64,000 bases of DNA from contig NZ_JAFFPS010000039.1 in NCBI RefSeq assembly GCF_016919165.1, forward strand, positions 74,054 through 138,053, in the 5' to 3' direction. Source of the DNA: Leptospira chreensis (GTDB lineage Bacteria > Spirochaetota > Leptospiria > Leptospirales > Leptospiraceae). Shown piece by piece: positions 16,809-26,186 of this stretch. The position numbers were made by a program, and so were the translations under genes. How positions within the stretch are numbered: position 1 is the stretch's first letter; the number at the start of each line of letters is the position of its first letter. The notes under the pieces were generated by a model. The model saw only the letters and a program-made list of their open reading frames with translations, made no database searches and had not been told where the DNA came from.

Positions 16809-16837
16809 AAAAAAAAAGGAACCATCACTCTGGTTCC
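16809..16837 (-). terminator. Rho-independent terminator for mreB
   Basis: On the minus strand: GGAACCA, loop GAGTGA, TGGTTCC, followed by a run of nine T residues. This is a perfect 7-bp stem. It would end the mreB transcript about 170 bp after the mreB stop, with palindromic repeat copy 2 lying between. Confidence 0.85.
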
Positions 16838-16889
16838 CTTTACGATTTAAAATGGAATATTTTAAATTTAAGTCGTCTCGCTCGTTTCG

Positions 16890-17005
16890 CGTTTCGATAC
16901 GCTTCGCTACTCAACGACCGAAACGACGGCGATAATGGATCATCAACGACAACTCCGACAATCTAAGTCGAGCATTGAGTAGGCCGAAGGCCGTATCGAA
17001 ATGCG
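16890..17005. repeat. Palindromic repeat, copy 2, at the mreB 3' end
   Basis: Same arms as copy 1: CGTTTCGATACGCTTCGCTA with CTCAACGACCGAAACGAC on the left, and GTCGAGCATTGAGTAGGCC with GAAGGCCGTATCGAAATGCG on the right. About 20 bp of extra sequence sits in the loop. It ends 2 bp before the mreB stop codon, so it lies in the mreB 3' untranslated region. Confidence 0.85.
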
Positions 17006-17007
17006 AC

Positions 17008-18030
17008 CTACCGGATTCCCGGCTTAATGTATTTCAACTCATCCAGATATCTTCCCGTTCCGAGTACCACACAAGTCAGTGGGTTTTCGGCACGGAAGAC
17101 CGGAACTCCAGTTTCTTTGGTGAGGTAGTGTTCGAGACCACGAAGGAGGCAACCACCACCTGTAAGAACGATTCCTCGTTCTACGATGTCGGCTGCAAGT
17201 TCCGGAGGAGTGCGTTCCAATACGGATTTGATTCCGTCTAGGATTTCGTCTGTTGGTTCTTTGAGAGCTTTACGGATTTCGTTAGAATCTAGTTCGAGTG
17301 TGCGTGGAAGACCAGAGATCGCATCACGGCCTTTGACTTCCATCGTGTCCACGCGTTTGTCTGCGAAGGCATTACCGATGGTCAGTTTGATATCCTCGGC
17401 AGTTCTTTCTCCGACGACTAAGTTGTATTGGTTACGGAGGTATTTGACAATGGCTTCATCAAATTCGTCTCCCCCAGTTCGGATGGACTCAGCGATCACC
17501 ATACCACCAAGAGAGATCACAGCGATTTCTGTGGTTCCCCCACCGATATCAACGATCATGTTTCCGGCTGGTTCATGGATGGGGATGTTCGCGCCAATGG
17601 CTGCGGCAAGAGCTTCTTCGATGAGGAAGATTTCGCGAGCACCCGCTTGTTCTGCGGACTCCCGAACGGCACGTCTTTCTACTTCGGTAATTCCAGAAGG
17701 AACTCCGATGACGATGCGCGGTTTTACAAATGTAGTGCGGTTGTGAACTTTAGCGATGAAGTAACGAATCATCTTTTCTACAGTTTCGAAGTCGGCGATG
17801 ACCCCGTCTTTCATGGGGCGAATGGCAACGATGTCACCAGGAGTTCTTCCTAGCATTCGTTTGGCTTCTTGGCCAACGGCAAGGACCCGACCCGTAGAGG
17901 CCTGGACTGCCACGACCGACGGTTCTGATAGGACGATTCCTTGTCCTTTCACATGCACGAGGGTGTTCGCGGTTCCCAAATCGATTCCCATATCGTTCGA
18001 GAAAAGTCCGTAGAGGTTATCAAATATCAT
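17008..18030 (-). CDS. mreB: Rod shape-determining protein MreB
   Basis: 340 residues, normal length for this bacterial actin, which polymerises on the inner membrane and positions the elongasome. The ATPase motifs are present: phosphate-1 DLGTANTLV (17-25), the MKDGVIADF segment, [15 protein letters not shown], phosphate-2 [17 protein letters not shown], the adenosine-motif [13 protein letters not shown] and a short hydrophobic N-terminus for membrane contact. No mreC or mreD gene follows here; the gene appears monocistronic and ends at a strong terminator. It is divergent from the Ppx/GppA gene, with about 100 bp of shared upstream sequence. Confidence 0.97.
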   Translation of the reverse strand: MIFDNLYGLFSNDMGIDLGTANTLVHVKGQGIVLSEPSVVAVQASTGRVLAVGQEAKRMLGRTPGDIVAIRPMKDGVIADFETVEKMIRYFIAKVHNRTTFVKPRIVIGVPSGITEVERRAVRESAEQAGAREIFLIEEALAAAIGANIPIHEPAGNMIVDIGGGTTEIAVISLGGMVIAESIRTGGDEFDEAIVKYLRNQYNLVVGERTAEDIKLTIGNAFADKRVDTMEVKGRDAISGLPRTLELDSNEIRKALKEPTDEILDGIKSVLERTPPELAADIVERGIVLTGGGCLLRGLEHYLTKETGVPVFRAENPLTCVVLGTGRYLDELKYIKPGIR

Positions 18031-18174
18031 ATCAGATCCTGGTAAAAGAAGTACGAAGGGGGGAATTTACGGTGGGTTAACACCAAAATAATATAATTCT
18101 ACCCGTTCCCCATAATTTTCGGCTGGTTTTTGCTTTCAACCGTAAAAATTTTCGTTAGGCTAGTTAGATACAAA

Positions 18175-19776
18175 ATGCTTCCTTTCTCACAAATCTTAAG
18201 AAAACCCAATCCCGCATTTCGCACGGAAAAGATACTCGCTGCCATTGATTTAGGCACAAATTCTTTCCACATCGTTGTCGTAAAACTAAGACCGGATGGA
18301 ACACTCGAATATCTGACCAAAGAAAAGGAATCGGTAAGACTCGGAAGCGGTAGCAGCGATTATGCGGTCATTCAAGAGGATGCGATGGAGAGAGGGATCG
18401 CTTGTCTCAAACGGTTTCAGTCCCTGGCCGATTCCTATAAGGCCGAAATCAGAGCCGTTGCCACAAGTGCCCTCAGAGAAGCCGAGAACCGACAGGTATT
18501 TCTTGACCGAGCCGAGAAAGAAACAGGAATCAAAATCCAAGTCATCTCCGGAAACGAGGAAGCAAGGCTCATTTATATGGGGATTTTGCAAGGCCTTCCG
18601 GTCTTTGACAAACGAATCCTTCTCATTGACATTGGGGGCGGGAGTACGGAGCTCCTTGTGGGCGAAAAGGGAGAGATTCTTTTTTCTACCAGTTTGAAAC
18701 TCGGAGCCATCCGTTTGACAGAAAAGTATCTCAAGAAAGATCCTTTGAGTCTCACCGACATACAAAAATGTCGGATTCATATTGAATCAGTGTTATCTGC
18801 CTTTTTGCCCCAAATTGAAACTTGGAAACCCTTTATGGTGGTGGGAAGTTCGGGAACGATTTCCTCAGTAACCTCCATTGTTCTAGAAAAGAAGATGGAA
18901 AAAAGGGACAGATTGAACGGAACAGAAATTACCATCGATCAGTTTAAAGAAGCACGAAGGCAAGTGTTGGATGCAGACAGTCTCAAAAAAAGATTAAAAA
19001 TTCCAGGACTCGATGCCAAACGGGGGGATATCATCGTTGGGGGGGTTTTGGTTTTGGATGAGGTTTTGCAAAGGATCAAAGCCCCATCCTTCACAGTAAG
19101 TGATTTTGCTCTCCGCGAGGGAATTGTGTATGATACGATTGAGTCTTGGTATAGGCATACAGATTCCTCTCTTCCTCCTCTCGACAATATCCGTGAAAAG
19201 GCAATCAAAACTGTTGCCAATCTTTATCCGGCCGGAAAAAAACATGCTGATGCTGTGGCAAAGATCACCTTGCAGATGTTTGATGATCTGAAGGATTTTC
19301 ACAAACTTGGAAGTTTAGAACGAGATTATTTAGAGACTGCTTGTCATTTGCACCAAGTGGGGCTTTGTATTTCTCACCACAACTATCACAAACATAGTTA
19401 TTATATCATCAAAAACTCTGAAGCCATGGTGGGTTTTTCCAATTCAGAAATTGAAATCATAGCCCTTCTTGCCCGTTATCATAGAAAGGGTGGACCCAAA
19501 GGGAAACACGAAGAGTTTAAGGCCTTACGCATCGAAGACCAACTCCTTGTTAAAAAGTTAGCCGCGTTTTTACGCATTGGAGATGGACTTGATCGTTCCG
19601 AAAAATCCATCATCCAAAGACTTGACGCTGTATACGAAAGAGGAAAGGTTCTCTGTAGATTGTATCACACAAAGGGCACCGATCCCAATTTAGAAATCTG
19701 GTCTGTTGCCGAAAAAAAAGATCTCTTTGAAGAAACCTTCGGTGTATCCTTAGAGTTCCAAACTTTTACCCTATGA
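18175..19776 (+). CDS. Ppx/GppA family phosphatase (exopolyphosphatase or pppGpp phosphatase)
   Basis: 533 residues from ATG 18175-18177; an in-frame TTG at 18130 is less likely. The ASKHA phosphatase core is clear: ILAAIDLGTNSFHIVVVKL, GSGSSDYAVIQEDA, VATSALREAENR, VISGNEEARLIYMGI, then LLIDIGGGSTELLVGE and VGSSGTISS. A C-terminal HD-like helical domain (LETACHLHQVGLCISHHNYHKHSYYII and later LLARYHRKGG) is typical of longer members. It would degrade polyphosphate or pppGpp; the sequence does not decide between them. Its stop overlaps the start of the sensor phosphatase gene (ATGA), suggesting coupled expression. Confidence 0.92.
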   Translation: MLPFSQILRKPNPAFRTEKILAAIDLGTNSFHIVVVKLRPDGTLEYLTKEKESVRLGSGSSDYAVIQEDAMERGIACLKRFQSLADSYKAEIRAVATSALREAENRQVFLDRAEKETGIKIQVISGNEEARLIYMGILQGLPVFDKRILLIDIGGGSTELLVGEKGEILFSTSLKLGAIRLTEKYLKKDPLSLTDIQKCRIHIESVLSAFLPQIETWKPFMVVGSSGTISSVTSIVLEKKMEKRDRLNGTEITIDQFKEARRQVLDADSLKKRLKIPGLDAKRGDIIVGGVLVLDEVLQRIKAPSFTVSDFALREGIVYDTIESWYRHTDSSLPPLDNIREKAIKTVANLYPAGKKHADAVAKITLQMFDDLKDFHKLGSLERDYLETACHLHQVGLCISHHNYHKHSYYIIKNSEAMVGFSNSEIEIIALLARYHRKGGPKGKHEEFKALRIEDQLLVKKLAAFLRIGDGLDRSEKSIIQRLDAVYERGKVLCRLYHTKGTDPNLEIWSVAEKKDLFEETFGVSLEFQTFTL

Positions 19777-22343
19777 CATCCTATTTCCGATCTTTCTTTA
19801 TTTTCTTTTTCCTATTTCCCATTTCTCTTTGGGCATTACCGGTAGATCTCACAAAGAACTGGAATGTCAAAAGAGGTTGGTTGGAATCGGAAGTTCCTAC
19901 CGGTGGCGGATGGATTGTTTTAGAATCCCTTCCTCTAGTTTCTATCAAAGCGCAACTGGAATTGCCTGATGGTGTTTTACAAAAAGCCACCATGGTAAAA
20001 CCGTTTTTATTGTCTGAGGCTGACTTTAAAGAAACAGAATCGGATTCCTTCGTTTTACATATCCCTTATCTTTCCAATGTGTACGAAGTGTACGTCAATG
20101 GGAAGCTAGTTGATAAAAGTGGAATTATTGAAAATGATCATATTGTTCAAAGCGGTTATAAACGAAATATCCTCATCAAACTCTCTCGGCATTTATTACG
20201 AGTGGGTAAAAATGAGATCCGAGTCCTTCTTGCGGCAGAACCAGGCGAAGAGCTAAATTATTATAAAGTATTTAATGATTTCGGTTCATCAATTGATCGT
20301 TATGCGGTATTACAAAAAGTCGAAGACGAATATGTCACCTTTATGTTGTTGTTTTTGTATTTTTTTGTTGGGATTTATCATGCTTTGTTTTATTGGAAAC
20401 GGCGGAATGAAACCTACAATCTTTACTTTGCCCTTTTTGCCGTGTTTTTGTCTGCTTATATGTATTTTAGATCCCAATCCATTTACCGGTGGGATATGGA
20501 TCCCTTTACCACAACAAAAATGGAATACTTTATCGTATTTCTGACTCCCACCTGGTTATTATTATTTGTAGATGCATTCTTTCGTAAAAGGATTAGCCCA
20601 ATCACTAAAGGATATTTTGTATTTAGTCTTTTTTTGGCAGTGTTACAAATTTTTGTGAATCGTGCGAATTCCGTAGTTCTTTTGCGGGTTTGGCAAGGTT
20701 CTGTATTGGCATTCAGCGTTGTATTGTTTTATATCACCATCCGTGCCGTTTTGAAAAACAATAAAGACGCCAAGCGTTTGTTAATCGGTATTTTGTTTTT
20801 GATGTTTACCGCGATTTGGGATATTCTGGGTGCCTCCGGAATGATTCCCATTCAAAATCTAAACTTATCCAGGTTTGGATTTTTGTTTTTTGTGTTAGGG
20901 ATTGCCGTTGTTTTGGCCAACCGGTTTTTACGTGTCCATAAACAAGTGGAAGAATTGAATTCTAGCTTAGAGAGAAAGGTAGTCGAAAGGACAAACGAGT
21001 TACAAGAAACTCTCACTCGTGTTCAGGAATTAAAAATCCAACAAGATGGAGATTATTTTTTAACTTCACTTCTCCTTGATCCACTCCATGATTCTAGAAA
21101 GTCCCGTTCCTTAATGATTGGAATCCAATCTTATACCAAACAAAAGAAAGAGTTTGAGTTCAAAGGAAAAATCAAAGAGATTGGGGGAGACCTCATCATT
21201 TGCGATGATATTGTTCTCAATGGTAAAAAATACTTCGTTTTTATTAACGGAGACGCCATGGGAAAATCCATCCAAGGGGCAGGCGGCGCACTTGTGTTAG
21301 GTGTCGTTTTTTTATCCTTTATCAAACGCACTCAGATTCTATTGGAAAGCCAATCCAAATCTCCAGAACGATGGATCAAAGAATGTTTTTACGAACTCCA
21401 AACTATATTTGAATCCTTTGATGGTTCGATGCTCGTCTCTGTTGTTCTTGGTCTTGTGGAAGAAGAAACAGGTGTCCTTTATTATCTCAATGCAGAACAT
21501 CCTTGGACTGTTTTATACAGAGATGGAATTTCTTCCTTTATCGAAGATGAGTTGGAACTCCGTAAGATTGGAACCAAAGGAATGGCGGGAGATGTTCGCG
21601 TTCGGGTTTTTGTTTTGGAACAAGGGGATGTTCTTTTTATCGGATCGGATGGTCGAGATGATTTGATTTTGGAAAGTGGGACTGACGGAACTCGTGTGAT
21701 GAACGAGGATGAAACCCAATTTTTACAAGTGGTGGGTGAGTCGAAAGGGGAATTGGAACAGATTGTTCTAAACCTCCAATCGATCGGAAGTTTTTCTGAT
21801 GATTTGACTTTGTTACGTTTGGAATGGATGGGTTCGGCCAAAAGGGTGGACGCCTCGTCACTTACCTCCCTTGGCTCCGATCATTTTTTATATTCAGAAC
21901 TCCAATCAGTATTAGAATCCGGGAATGCAGAAGAAACTTACGAAACCATAGAGAGAATGTTGGCCAACGAACACTTAGAAGATGATGTGCGCATTAATTT
22001 ACTTAGAGAAAAATCTCGCATTTCTCTTTTGTTAAAAAGGTTTGATTCGGCCGTAGAAACTTTAGAATCCATTTTTCCTTATTTTGTCACCGATAATGAA
22101 ATTCTATTACAATTGAGTTTTGCCTATAGAAAGTCAAAGAACATCCGTAAGGCGGTAGACATTGGAGAGAGGCTTCGTGCAAGAGATCCGAAACACATTC
22201 GTAACCTAATCAATCTTGTGGAATGTTACCGTCTTCAGAAAAATAAGGACAGGGCTCGTAAAATCCTGGAAAGGTTAGGGACAATTGCTCCTGAAAATCC
22301 CCAATATTTGAAACTAAAAGAGGTTTTGGGTAAAGAGCTTTAG
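19773..22343 (+). CDS. 7TMR-DISM sensor with SpoIIE phosphatase and TPR domains
   Basis: 856 residues. A signal peptide (MTSYFRSFFIFFFLF) leads to a periplasmic 7TMR-DISM extracellular domain (to ~180), then seven membrane helices (~185-385). A coiled-coil linker (VEELNSSLERKVVERTNELQ) and a PP2C-type SpoIIE domain (~430-690) follow, with NGDAMGKSIQGAGGALVLG and GSDGRDDLI. The C-terminus has TPR-like helices (~740-850). The PP2C domain would dephosphorylate Ser/Thr on an anti-sigma antagonist or similar protein in response to a periplasmic signal. It overlaps the Ppx/GppA gene by 4 bp. A relative with a different sensor is at 59594. Confidence 0.92.
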   Translation: MTSYFRSFFIFFFLFPISLWALPVDLTKNWNVKRGWLESEVPTGGGWIVLESLPLVSIKAQLELPDGVLQKATMVKPFLLSEADFKETESDSFVLHIPYLSNVYEVYVNGKLVDKSGIIENDHIVQSGYKRNILIKLSRHLLRVGKNEIRVLLAAEPGEELNYYKVFNDFGSSIDRYAVLQKVEDEYVTFMLLFLYFFVGIYHALFYWKRRNETYNLYFALFAVFLSAYMYFRSQSIYRWDMDPFTTTKMEYFIVFLTPTWLLLFVDAFFRKRISPITKGYFVFSLFLAVLQIFVNRANSVVLLRVWQGSVLAFSVVLFYITIRAVLKNNKDAKRLLIGILFLMFTAIWDILGASGMIPIQNLNLSRFGFLFFVLGIAVVLANRFLRVHKQVEELNSSLERKVVERTNELQETLTRVQELKIQQDGDYFLTSLLLDPLHDSRKSRSLMIGIQSYTKQKKEFEFKGKIKEIGGDLIICDDIVLNGKKYFVFINGDAMGKSIQGAGGALVLGVVFLSFIKRTQILLESQSKSPERWIKECFYELQTIFESFDGSMLVSVVLGLVEEETGVLYYLNAEHPWTVLYRDGISSFIEDELELRKIGTKGMAGDVRVRVFVLEQGDVLFIGSDGRDDLILESGTDGTRVMNEDETQFLQVVGESKGELEQIVLNLQSIGSFSDDLTLLRLEWMGSAKRVDASSLTSLGSDHFLYSELQSVLESGNAEETYETIERMLANEHLEDDVRINLLREKSRISLLLKRFDSAVETLESIFPYFVTDNEILLQLSFAYRKSKNIRKAVDIGERLRARDPKHIRNLINLVECYRLQKNKDRARKILERLGTIAPENPQYLKLKEVLGKEL

Positions 22344-22393
22344 CTTGTAGAATTTTGGGTGGATTTTGAAATAGAATAAGAATAGGAGATAGA

Positions 22394-23611
22394 ATGGATT
22401 TTAAGTTCTCTGCGTATCATATTTTTGTAGTAGGTGTCCTCGCTTTTTTGCAATTCACCGTGGTTCTTGATTTTATGATTCTTTCTCCTCTCGGAGTTTT
22501 GGTCATGAAAGAACTACAAATCTCCACACAACAGTTTGGATTTGTAGTTTCTGCTTATGCATTCAGTGCGGGAACCACTGGAATTTTTGCTGCGGGTTTT
22601 GCCGATCGTTTTGACCGTAAAAAGATGTTATTATTTTTTTACATCGGGTTTGTACTCGCAACTTTTCTTTGTGGAATCGCCACTAGTTATTTCTTTTTGC
22701 TAGGCGCTCGAATCTTGACTGGTGTATTCGCCGGGGTTCTATCTTCCATCTCCTTTGCCATTGTTGCGGATTTGTTTCCACTTCAAGTCAGGGGTAGGGT
22801 TATGGGATTTATCATGACTGCCTTTGCCGCAAGCCAGGTCTTTGGACTTCCCATTGGTATTTTTATCTCCAATTTATGGGGATGGCAATCTTCTTTTTTG
22901 ATGATTGCTGGGATCAGTGGAATTGTTGGGTTTGTGATTTTCTTTTATTTAAAACCTGTCACAACGCACCTAGATAATAAAGTAGAAAGACATGCTTTTT
23001 TACATTTGATTAAAACATTAGTCGAACCTAAATATATCCCGGCATTTATCGCAACTACCTTACTGGCCACTGGTGGGTTTATGCTTATGCCTTTTGGTTC
23101 TGCATTCTCTGTTCATAACCTTGGAGTGAGTTTAGAAGATCTACCATTGGTTTATATGATCACTGGGGTTGTTTCCATATTTGGTGGGCCGATTATGGGT
23201 AGGTTGAGTGACTCAGTAGGGAAATATAGAATGTTTGTGATTGCTTCAATCCTTGCAGCTATAGTCATTATTTATTACACAAGGATGCAGATCACTCCAC
23301 TCCCTATTGTGATTTTTGTGAACTCTATTCTTTTTGTTTTTGTTTCGGCCCGGATGATTTCTGCCAATGCATTGACCTCTGCCGTTCCCGACTTACACGA
23401 CCGAGGTGCCTTTATGGCCATCAGTTCCTCTGTCCAACAAATATCTGGCGGAATTGCAGCCTCTGTTGCGGGCCTAATTGTTGTACAAACTTCTAGTGGT
23501 TATATGGAAGGGTATGAAACATTGGGTTATGTGGTTGCAGCAGCGATTTTAATTACCATCGCACTGATGTACAATGTGAACAAAATTGTTCTTAGTAAAC
23601 ATGCTAAATAA
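22394..23611 (+). CDS. MFS transporter (DHA1-type efflux permease)
   Basis: 405 residues, about 12 hydrophobic helices. MFS signatures occur after TM2 and TM4: GFADRFDRKKMLLFFYIGF and RILTGVFAGVLSSISFAIVADLFPLQVRGRVMGF. A C-terminal half-repeat signature GGPIMGRLSDSVGKYRMF is also present. These match DHA1-type drug or sugar efflux permeases that couple export to the proton gradient. The substrate cannot be read. A purine-rich AATAGGAGATAG stretch just before the ATG gives a ribosome binding site, and a strong terminator follows the gene. Confidence 0.9.
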   Translation: MDFKFSAYHIFVVGVLAFLQFTVVLDFMILSPLGVLVMKELQISTQQFGFVVSAYAFSAGTTGIFAAGFADRFDRKKMLLFFYIGFVLATFLCGIATSYFFLLGARILTGVFAGVLSSISFAIVADLFPLQVRGRVMGFIMTAFAASQVFGLPIGIFISNLWGWQSSFLMIAGISGIVGFVIFFYLKPVTTHLDNKVERHAFLHLIKTLVEPKYIPAFIATTLLATGGFMLMPFGSAFSVHNLGVSLEDLPLVYMITGVVSIFGGPIMGRLSDSVGKYRMFVIASILAAIVIIYYTRMQITPLPIVIFVNSILFVFVSARMISANALTSAVPDLHDRGAFMAISSSVQQISGGIAASVAGLIVVQTSSGYMEGYETLGYVVAAAILITIALMYNVNKIVLSKHAK

Positions 23612-23684
23612 ATCATCGTTAGCTCTGCTTTTGTATTACTGAAAAGCGCAGCCAAGTTTGATTAAAACATGAAATGCAATCATT

Positions 23685-23724
23685 ACGGCGGGGAGAATAA
23701 AAATTCACCCGCCGTTTTTATTTT
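23685..23724 (+). terminator. Rho-independent terminator after the MFS gene
   Basis: Stem ACGGCGGG/CCCGCCGT (23685-23692 and 23708-23715) with an inner GAAT/ATTC pairing and AAAA loop, followed by TTTTATTTT. It lies between the convergent MFS and pepA genes. The T-run favours the + strand. Confidence 0.85.
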
Positions 23725-23739
23725 CGTTAGTTAAGGATT

Positions 23740-25218
23740 TTATTTCTTAGACAACTCGTTTGCTAAATCCACTAACAGGCGCACTCCGTACCCAGTAGGC
23801 CCGCTGAATTGGGTTCCTGATTTTTTCTTTCTCCATGCAGCGCCTGCGATGTCAATATGAGCCCAATTGATAGATTCATCCACAAACTTGGAGAGAAAAA
23901 TTCCTGCAGAAATGGTTCCTGCCCCTTTCCCACCACCAGTGATATTTTTGAGATCGGCAATGTCTGATTTTAAATCTTCACCGTATTCTTCCCAAAGAGG
24001 AAGTTCCCAAACCCGGTCGTCCGATGCTTCGGATGCTTTGAAAAGTGCGTCTCGCAGTGGATCGGAATTGGTAAGGATGGCCGCCGCTTCATGACCAAGG
24101 GCAATGATCACAGCCCCTGTGAGTGTTGCTAAATCGACCATATAGTCTGGTTTGTAGTTTTTGGAAACATAGGAAAGAACATCACCAAGTACAAGCCTTC
24201 CTTCGGCATCAGTGTTTTGTACTTCCACAGTGGTTCCATTGTAGGCTGTATAAACATCACCTGGTTTGATTGCCTTACCATCTGGCATATTTTCCGCCAC
24301 ACCAATGGCTGCCACAATGTGAATGGGAAGTTCGAGTGCTGCGATGGCACCAATCGCGTGTATGGTGGCTGCGGCCCCACACATATCGTACTTCATTTCA
24401 TGCATTTCCCCTGGAGGTTTCAAGGAAATCCCACCCGTATCAAAGGTTAAACCCTTTCCTACAATCGCGAATTTCTTTTTGGCTTTGGCAGGTTTGTATT
24501 CCAAAATGACCATCTTTCCTTGGAGCTCTGACCCACGGGCCACAGCAAGGATTCCACCAAGTCCTTCTTTTTTCAATTGGGGTTCATCCCAAACTTTTAC
24601 AGATAGTTTGTATTCTTTGGCAATTTCTTTGGAACGAGAAACAAAGTCATCGGGTGTGAAGTAGTTTGCTGGTAAGTGAGCAATGTGGCGAGCACCATTG
24701 ACGTGTTTGGCGACAATTTTACTTTTGGAAAGACCAGATTCTGCTAAACTGGTAGCTGATTTATCTTCAAATTTTAAGTAAACCGCTCCCACTTTCTTTT
24801 TTTCTTTTTTCTTTGTTTGTAAAACAGAAACGGGATAACTTCCGATAAAAAGTGTATTGGCAATTTGGTAGGCAATTCGATCAGCAGAGAACTTTTTAGA
24901 AAGTGATTTGGAGATGATGATCTCAAGACCCATTCCATCATAACTTAGGATTTTTTCCCCATACTTAAAAAAGTGGGAAATGAATTTTCTAAAGTTTAAT
25001 TTTTCTTTTTCACCTAATCCGAGATAAATGATTTGTTCGGATTCATCACGAAACTCTTTTCCGAGTTCCCCTGCGAATACTTTGGTTTCGATTTGAACGG
25101 AAAATTTTTTACCAAGTTCTTCTTTCACATCTTCTTGAAAGATGGGGATGAGTTTGTAATAAGACCCGGATTTGGGTGAACCGATATGGATTTGTAGTGG
25201 AGAGACTTCTATTTTCAT
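23740..25218 (-). CDS. pepA: Leucyl aminopeptidase PepA (M17 family)
   Basis: 492 residues, full length. M17 aminopeptidases use two metals to release N-terminal Leu and other residues from peptides in the cytoplasm. The metal and active-site motifs are intact: [26 protein letters not shown], the hallmark [16 protein letters not shown] (near residue 338) and [15 protein letters not shown]. Its ATG overlaps the stop of the upstream bcp gene by 4 bp, so the two are translationally coupled. The link between peroxide defence and peptide turnover is unexplained. Confidence 0.96.
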   Translation of the reverse strand: MKIEVSPLQIHIGSPKSGSYYKLIPIFQEDVKEELGKKFSVQIETKVFAGELGKEFRDESEQIIYLGLGEKEKLNFRKFISHFFKYGEKILSYDGMGLEIIISKSLSKKFSADRIAYQIANTLFIGSYPVSVLQTKKKEKKKVGAVYLKFEDKSATSLAESGLSKSKIVAKHVNGARHIAHLPANYFTPDDFVSRSKEIAKEYKLSVKVWDEPQLKKEGLGGILAVARGSELQGKMVILEYKPAKAKKKFAIVGKGLTFDTGGISLKPPGEMHEMKYDMCGAAATIHAIGAIAALELPIHIVAAIGVAENMPDGKAIKPGDVYTAYNGTTVEVQNTDAEGRLVLGDVLSYVSKNYKPDYMVDLATLTGAVIIALGHEAAAILTNSDPLRDALFKASEASDDRVWELPLWEEYGEDLKSDIADLKNITGGGKGAGTISAGIFLSKFVDESINWAHIDIAGAAWRKKKSGTQFSGPTGYGVRLLVDLANELSKK

Positions 25219-25688
25219 TTCCCTTGGATTTCCTGAATGTCTTTGATGATTTCTTCAACGTGTCCTTTTACCTTCACACTGTCATAGATTTTTTTGATTT
25301 TGAGGGAGTTGTCCAAAAGGAAGGTAGACCTGACTATTCCCATTCCTCGTCTTCCCATAAATACTTTCTCTCTCCAAACCCCGTAGGCTTCACAAATTTC
25401 CCCAGATTCGTCAGAGATTAGATCAAAATTGATTTCTTGTTTTTCAATGAATTTGGTGTGAGATTTTGGATTGTCTTTGGAAATTCCAATCACATTGTAT
25501 CCGAACTTTTTCAAACGTGCAAAATTGTCTCGGAAGTCACAGGCTTCTGTTGTACATCCTGGTGTCATGTCTCTGGGATAAAAATAGACAACAATTCCAT
25601 TTTTTCCTGTTAGGTCTGCGAGTTTTACTTTTTCGCCGTTTTGGTTGATACTTGTAAAATTGGGGGCTTTTTTGCCTACTTCCAACAT
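25215..25688 (-). CDS. bcp: Peroxiredoxin Bcp/PrxQ (thiol peroxidase)
   Basis: 157 residues from ATG 25686-25688, chosen because GGAGAG lies about 6 nt upstream. The longer frame adds 12 odd residues. The thioredoxin-fold peroxidase motif [19 protein letters not shown] holds the peroxidatic Cys45 and a resolving Cys50, the PrxQ spacing. It reduces hydroperoxides in the cytoplasm with thioredoxin. Other family features are [14 protein letters not shown] and STFLLD. It is the first gene of a bcp-pepA operon. Confidence 0.95.
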   Translation of the reverse strand: MLEVGKKAPNFTSINQNGEKVKLADLTGKNGIVVYFYPRDMTPGCTTEACDFRDNFARLKKFGYNVIGISKDNPKSHTKFIEKQEINFDLISDESGEICEAYGVWREKVFMGRRGMGIVRSTFLLDNSLKIKKIYDSVKVKGHVEEIIKDIQEIQGK

Positions 25689-25766
25689 ATATTTCTCTCC
25701 TGGTAAATGCATTCTTTTAGACAATTTTCAGTTGTCAATTTCGGAATTTGGTTCGATACTCTTTGT

Positions 25767-26159
25767 ATGGACTCCAAGGAAAGAGTATTACTGATTCGCG
25801 AAGCCAATACCGCCTTCAACGCAGGTGATATTCGGAAAGCACGTGAACTCTTCCTTAAAACCGATTACAAAGACGGACTCATCCGTTTGGGTGATCATTT
25901 TATGTACGATCGGAAACTTCCCATGTTGGCCTTTGGATACTACAAAAAAGCAGGTCGTCAAGACAAAGTGGACGAAATTTTCCAACGTATGGTCTATGCA
26001 CTCTCTGTTTGGCTAGGCCGCGACAAGTGGAAACTCCCCGAATCAGCAAACCAAATGGACTCCAGTGCGAAGTCATCGACTCCCCTGAACCCCGATGATT
26101 TTGTAGTTCATCCCATCCTAAAAGCCAAGGCTTTAGAAATACTTTCTTCTAAACGATAA
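25767..26159 (+). CDS. Hypothetical protein with TPR-like helices
   Basis: 130 residues if translation starts at the ATG at 25767; an upstream in-frame start at 25707 is not well supported. The sequence is helical: ERVLLIREANTAFNAGDIRKARELFLKTDYKDGLIRLGDHFMY resembles one TPR pair. A linker rich in Ser, Asn and Pro and a C-terminal HPILKAKALEILSSKR helix follow. No catalytic motif. Divergent from bcp and 27 bp upstream of an ion antiporter gene. I recall similar proteins only in Leptospira, with unknown function. Confidence 0.65.
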   Translation: MDSKERVLLIREANTAFNAGDIRKARELFLKTDYKDGLIRLGDHFMYDRKLPMLAFGYYKKAGRQDKVDEIFQRMVYALSVWLGRDKWKLPESANQMDSSAKSSTPLNPDDFVVHPILKAKALEILSSKR

Positions 26160-26186
26160 TCCTTTCGGTTCGTCTAAGGAATAAAC

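Noticed and set aside
17186..18013. Long forward frames opposite mreB
   Set aside because: Antisense shadows of the mreB gene; mreB has complete actin-fold motifs in its own frame.
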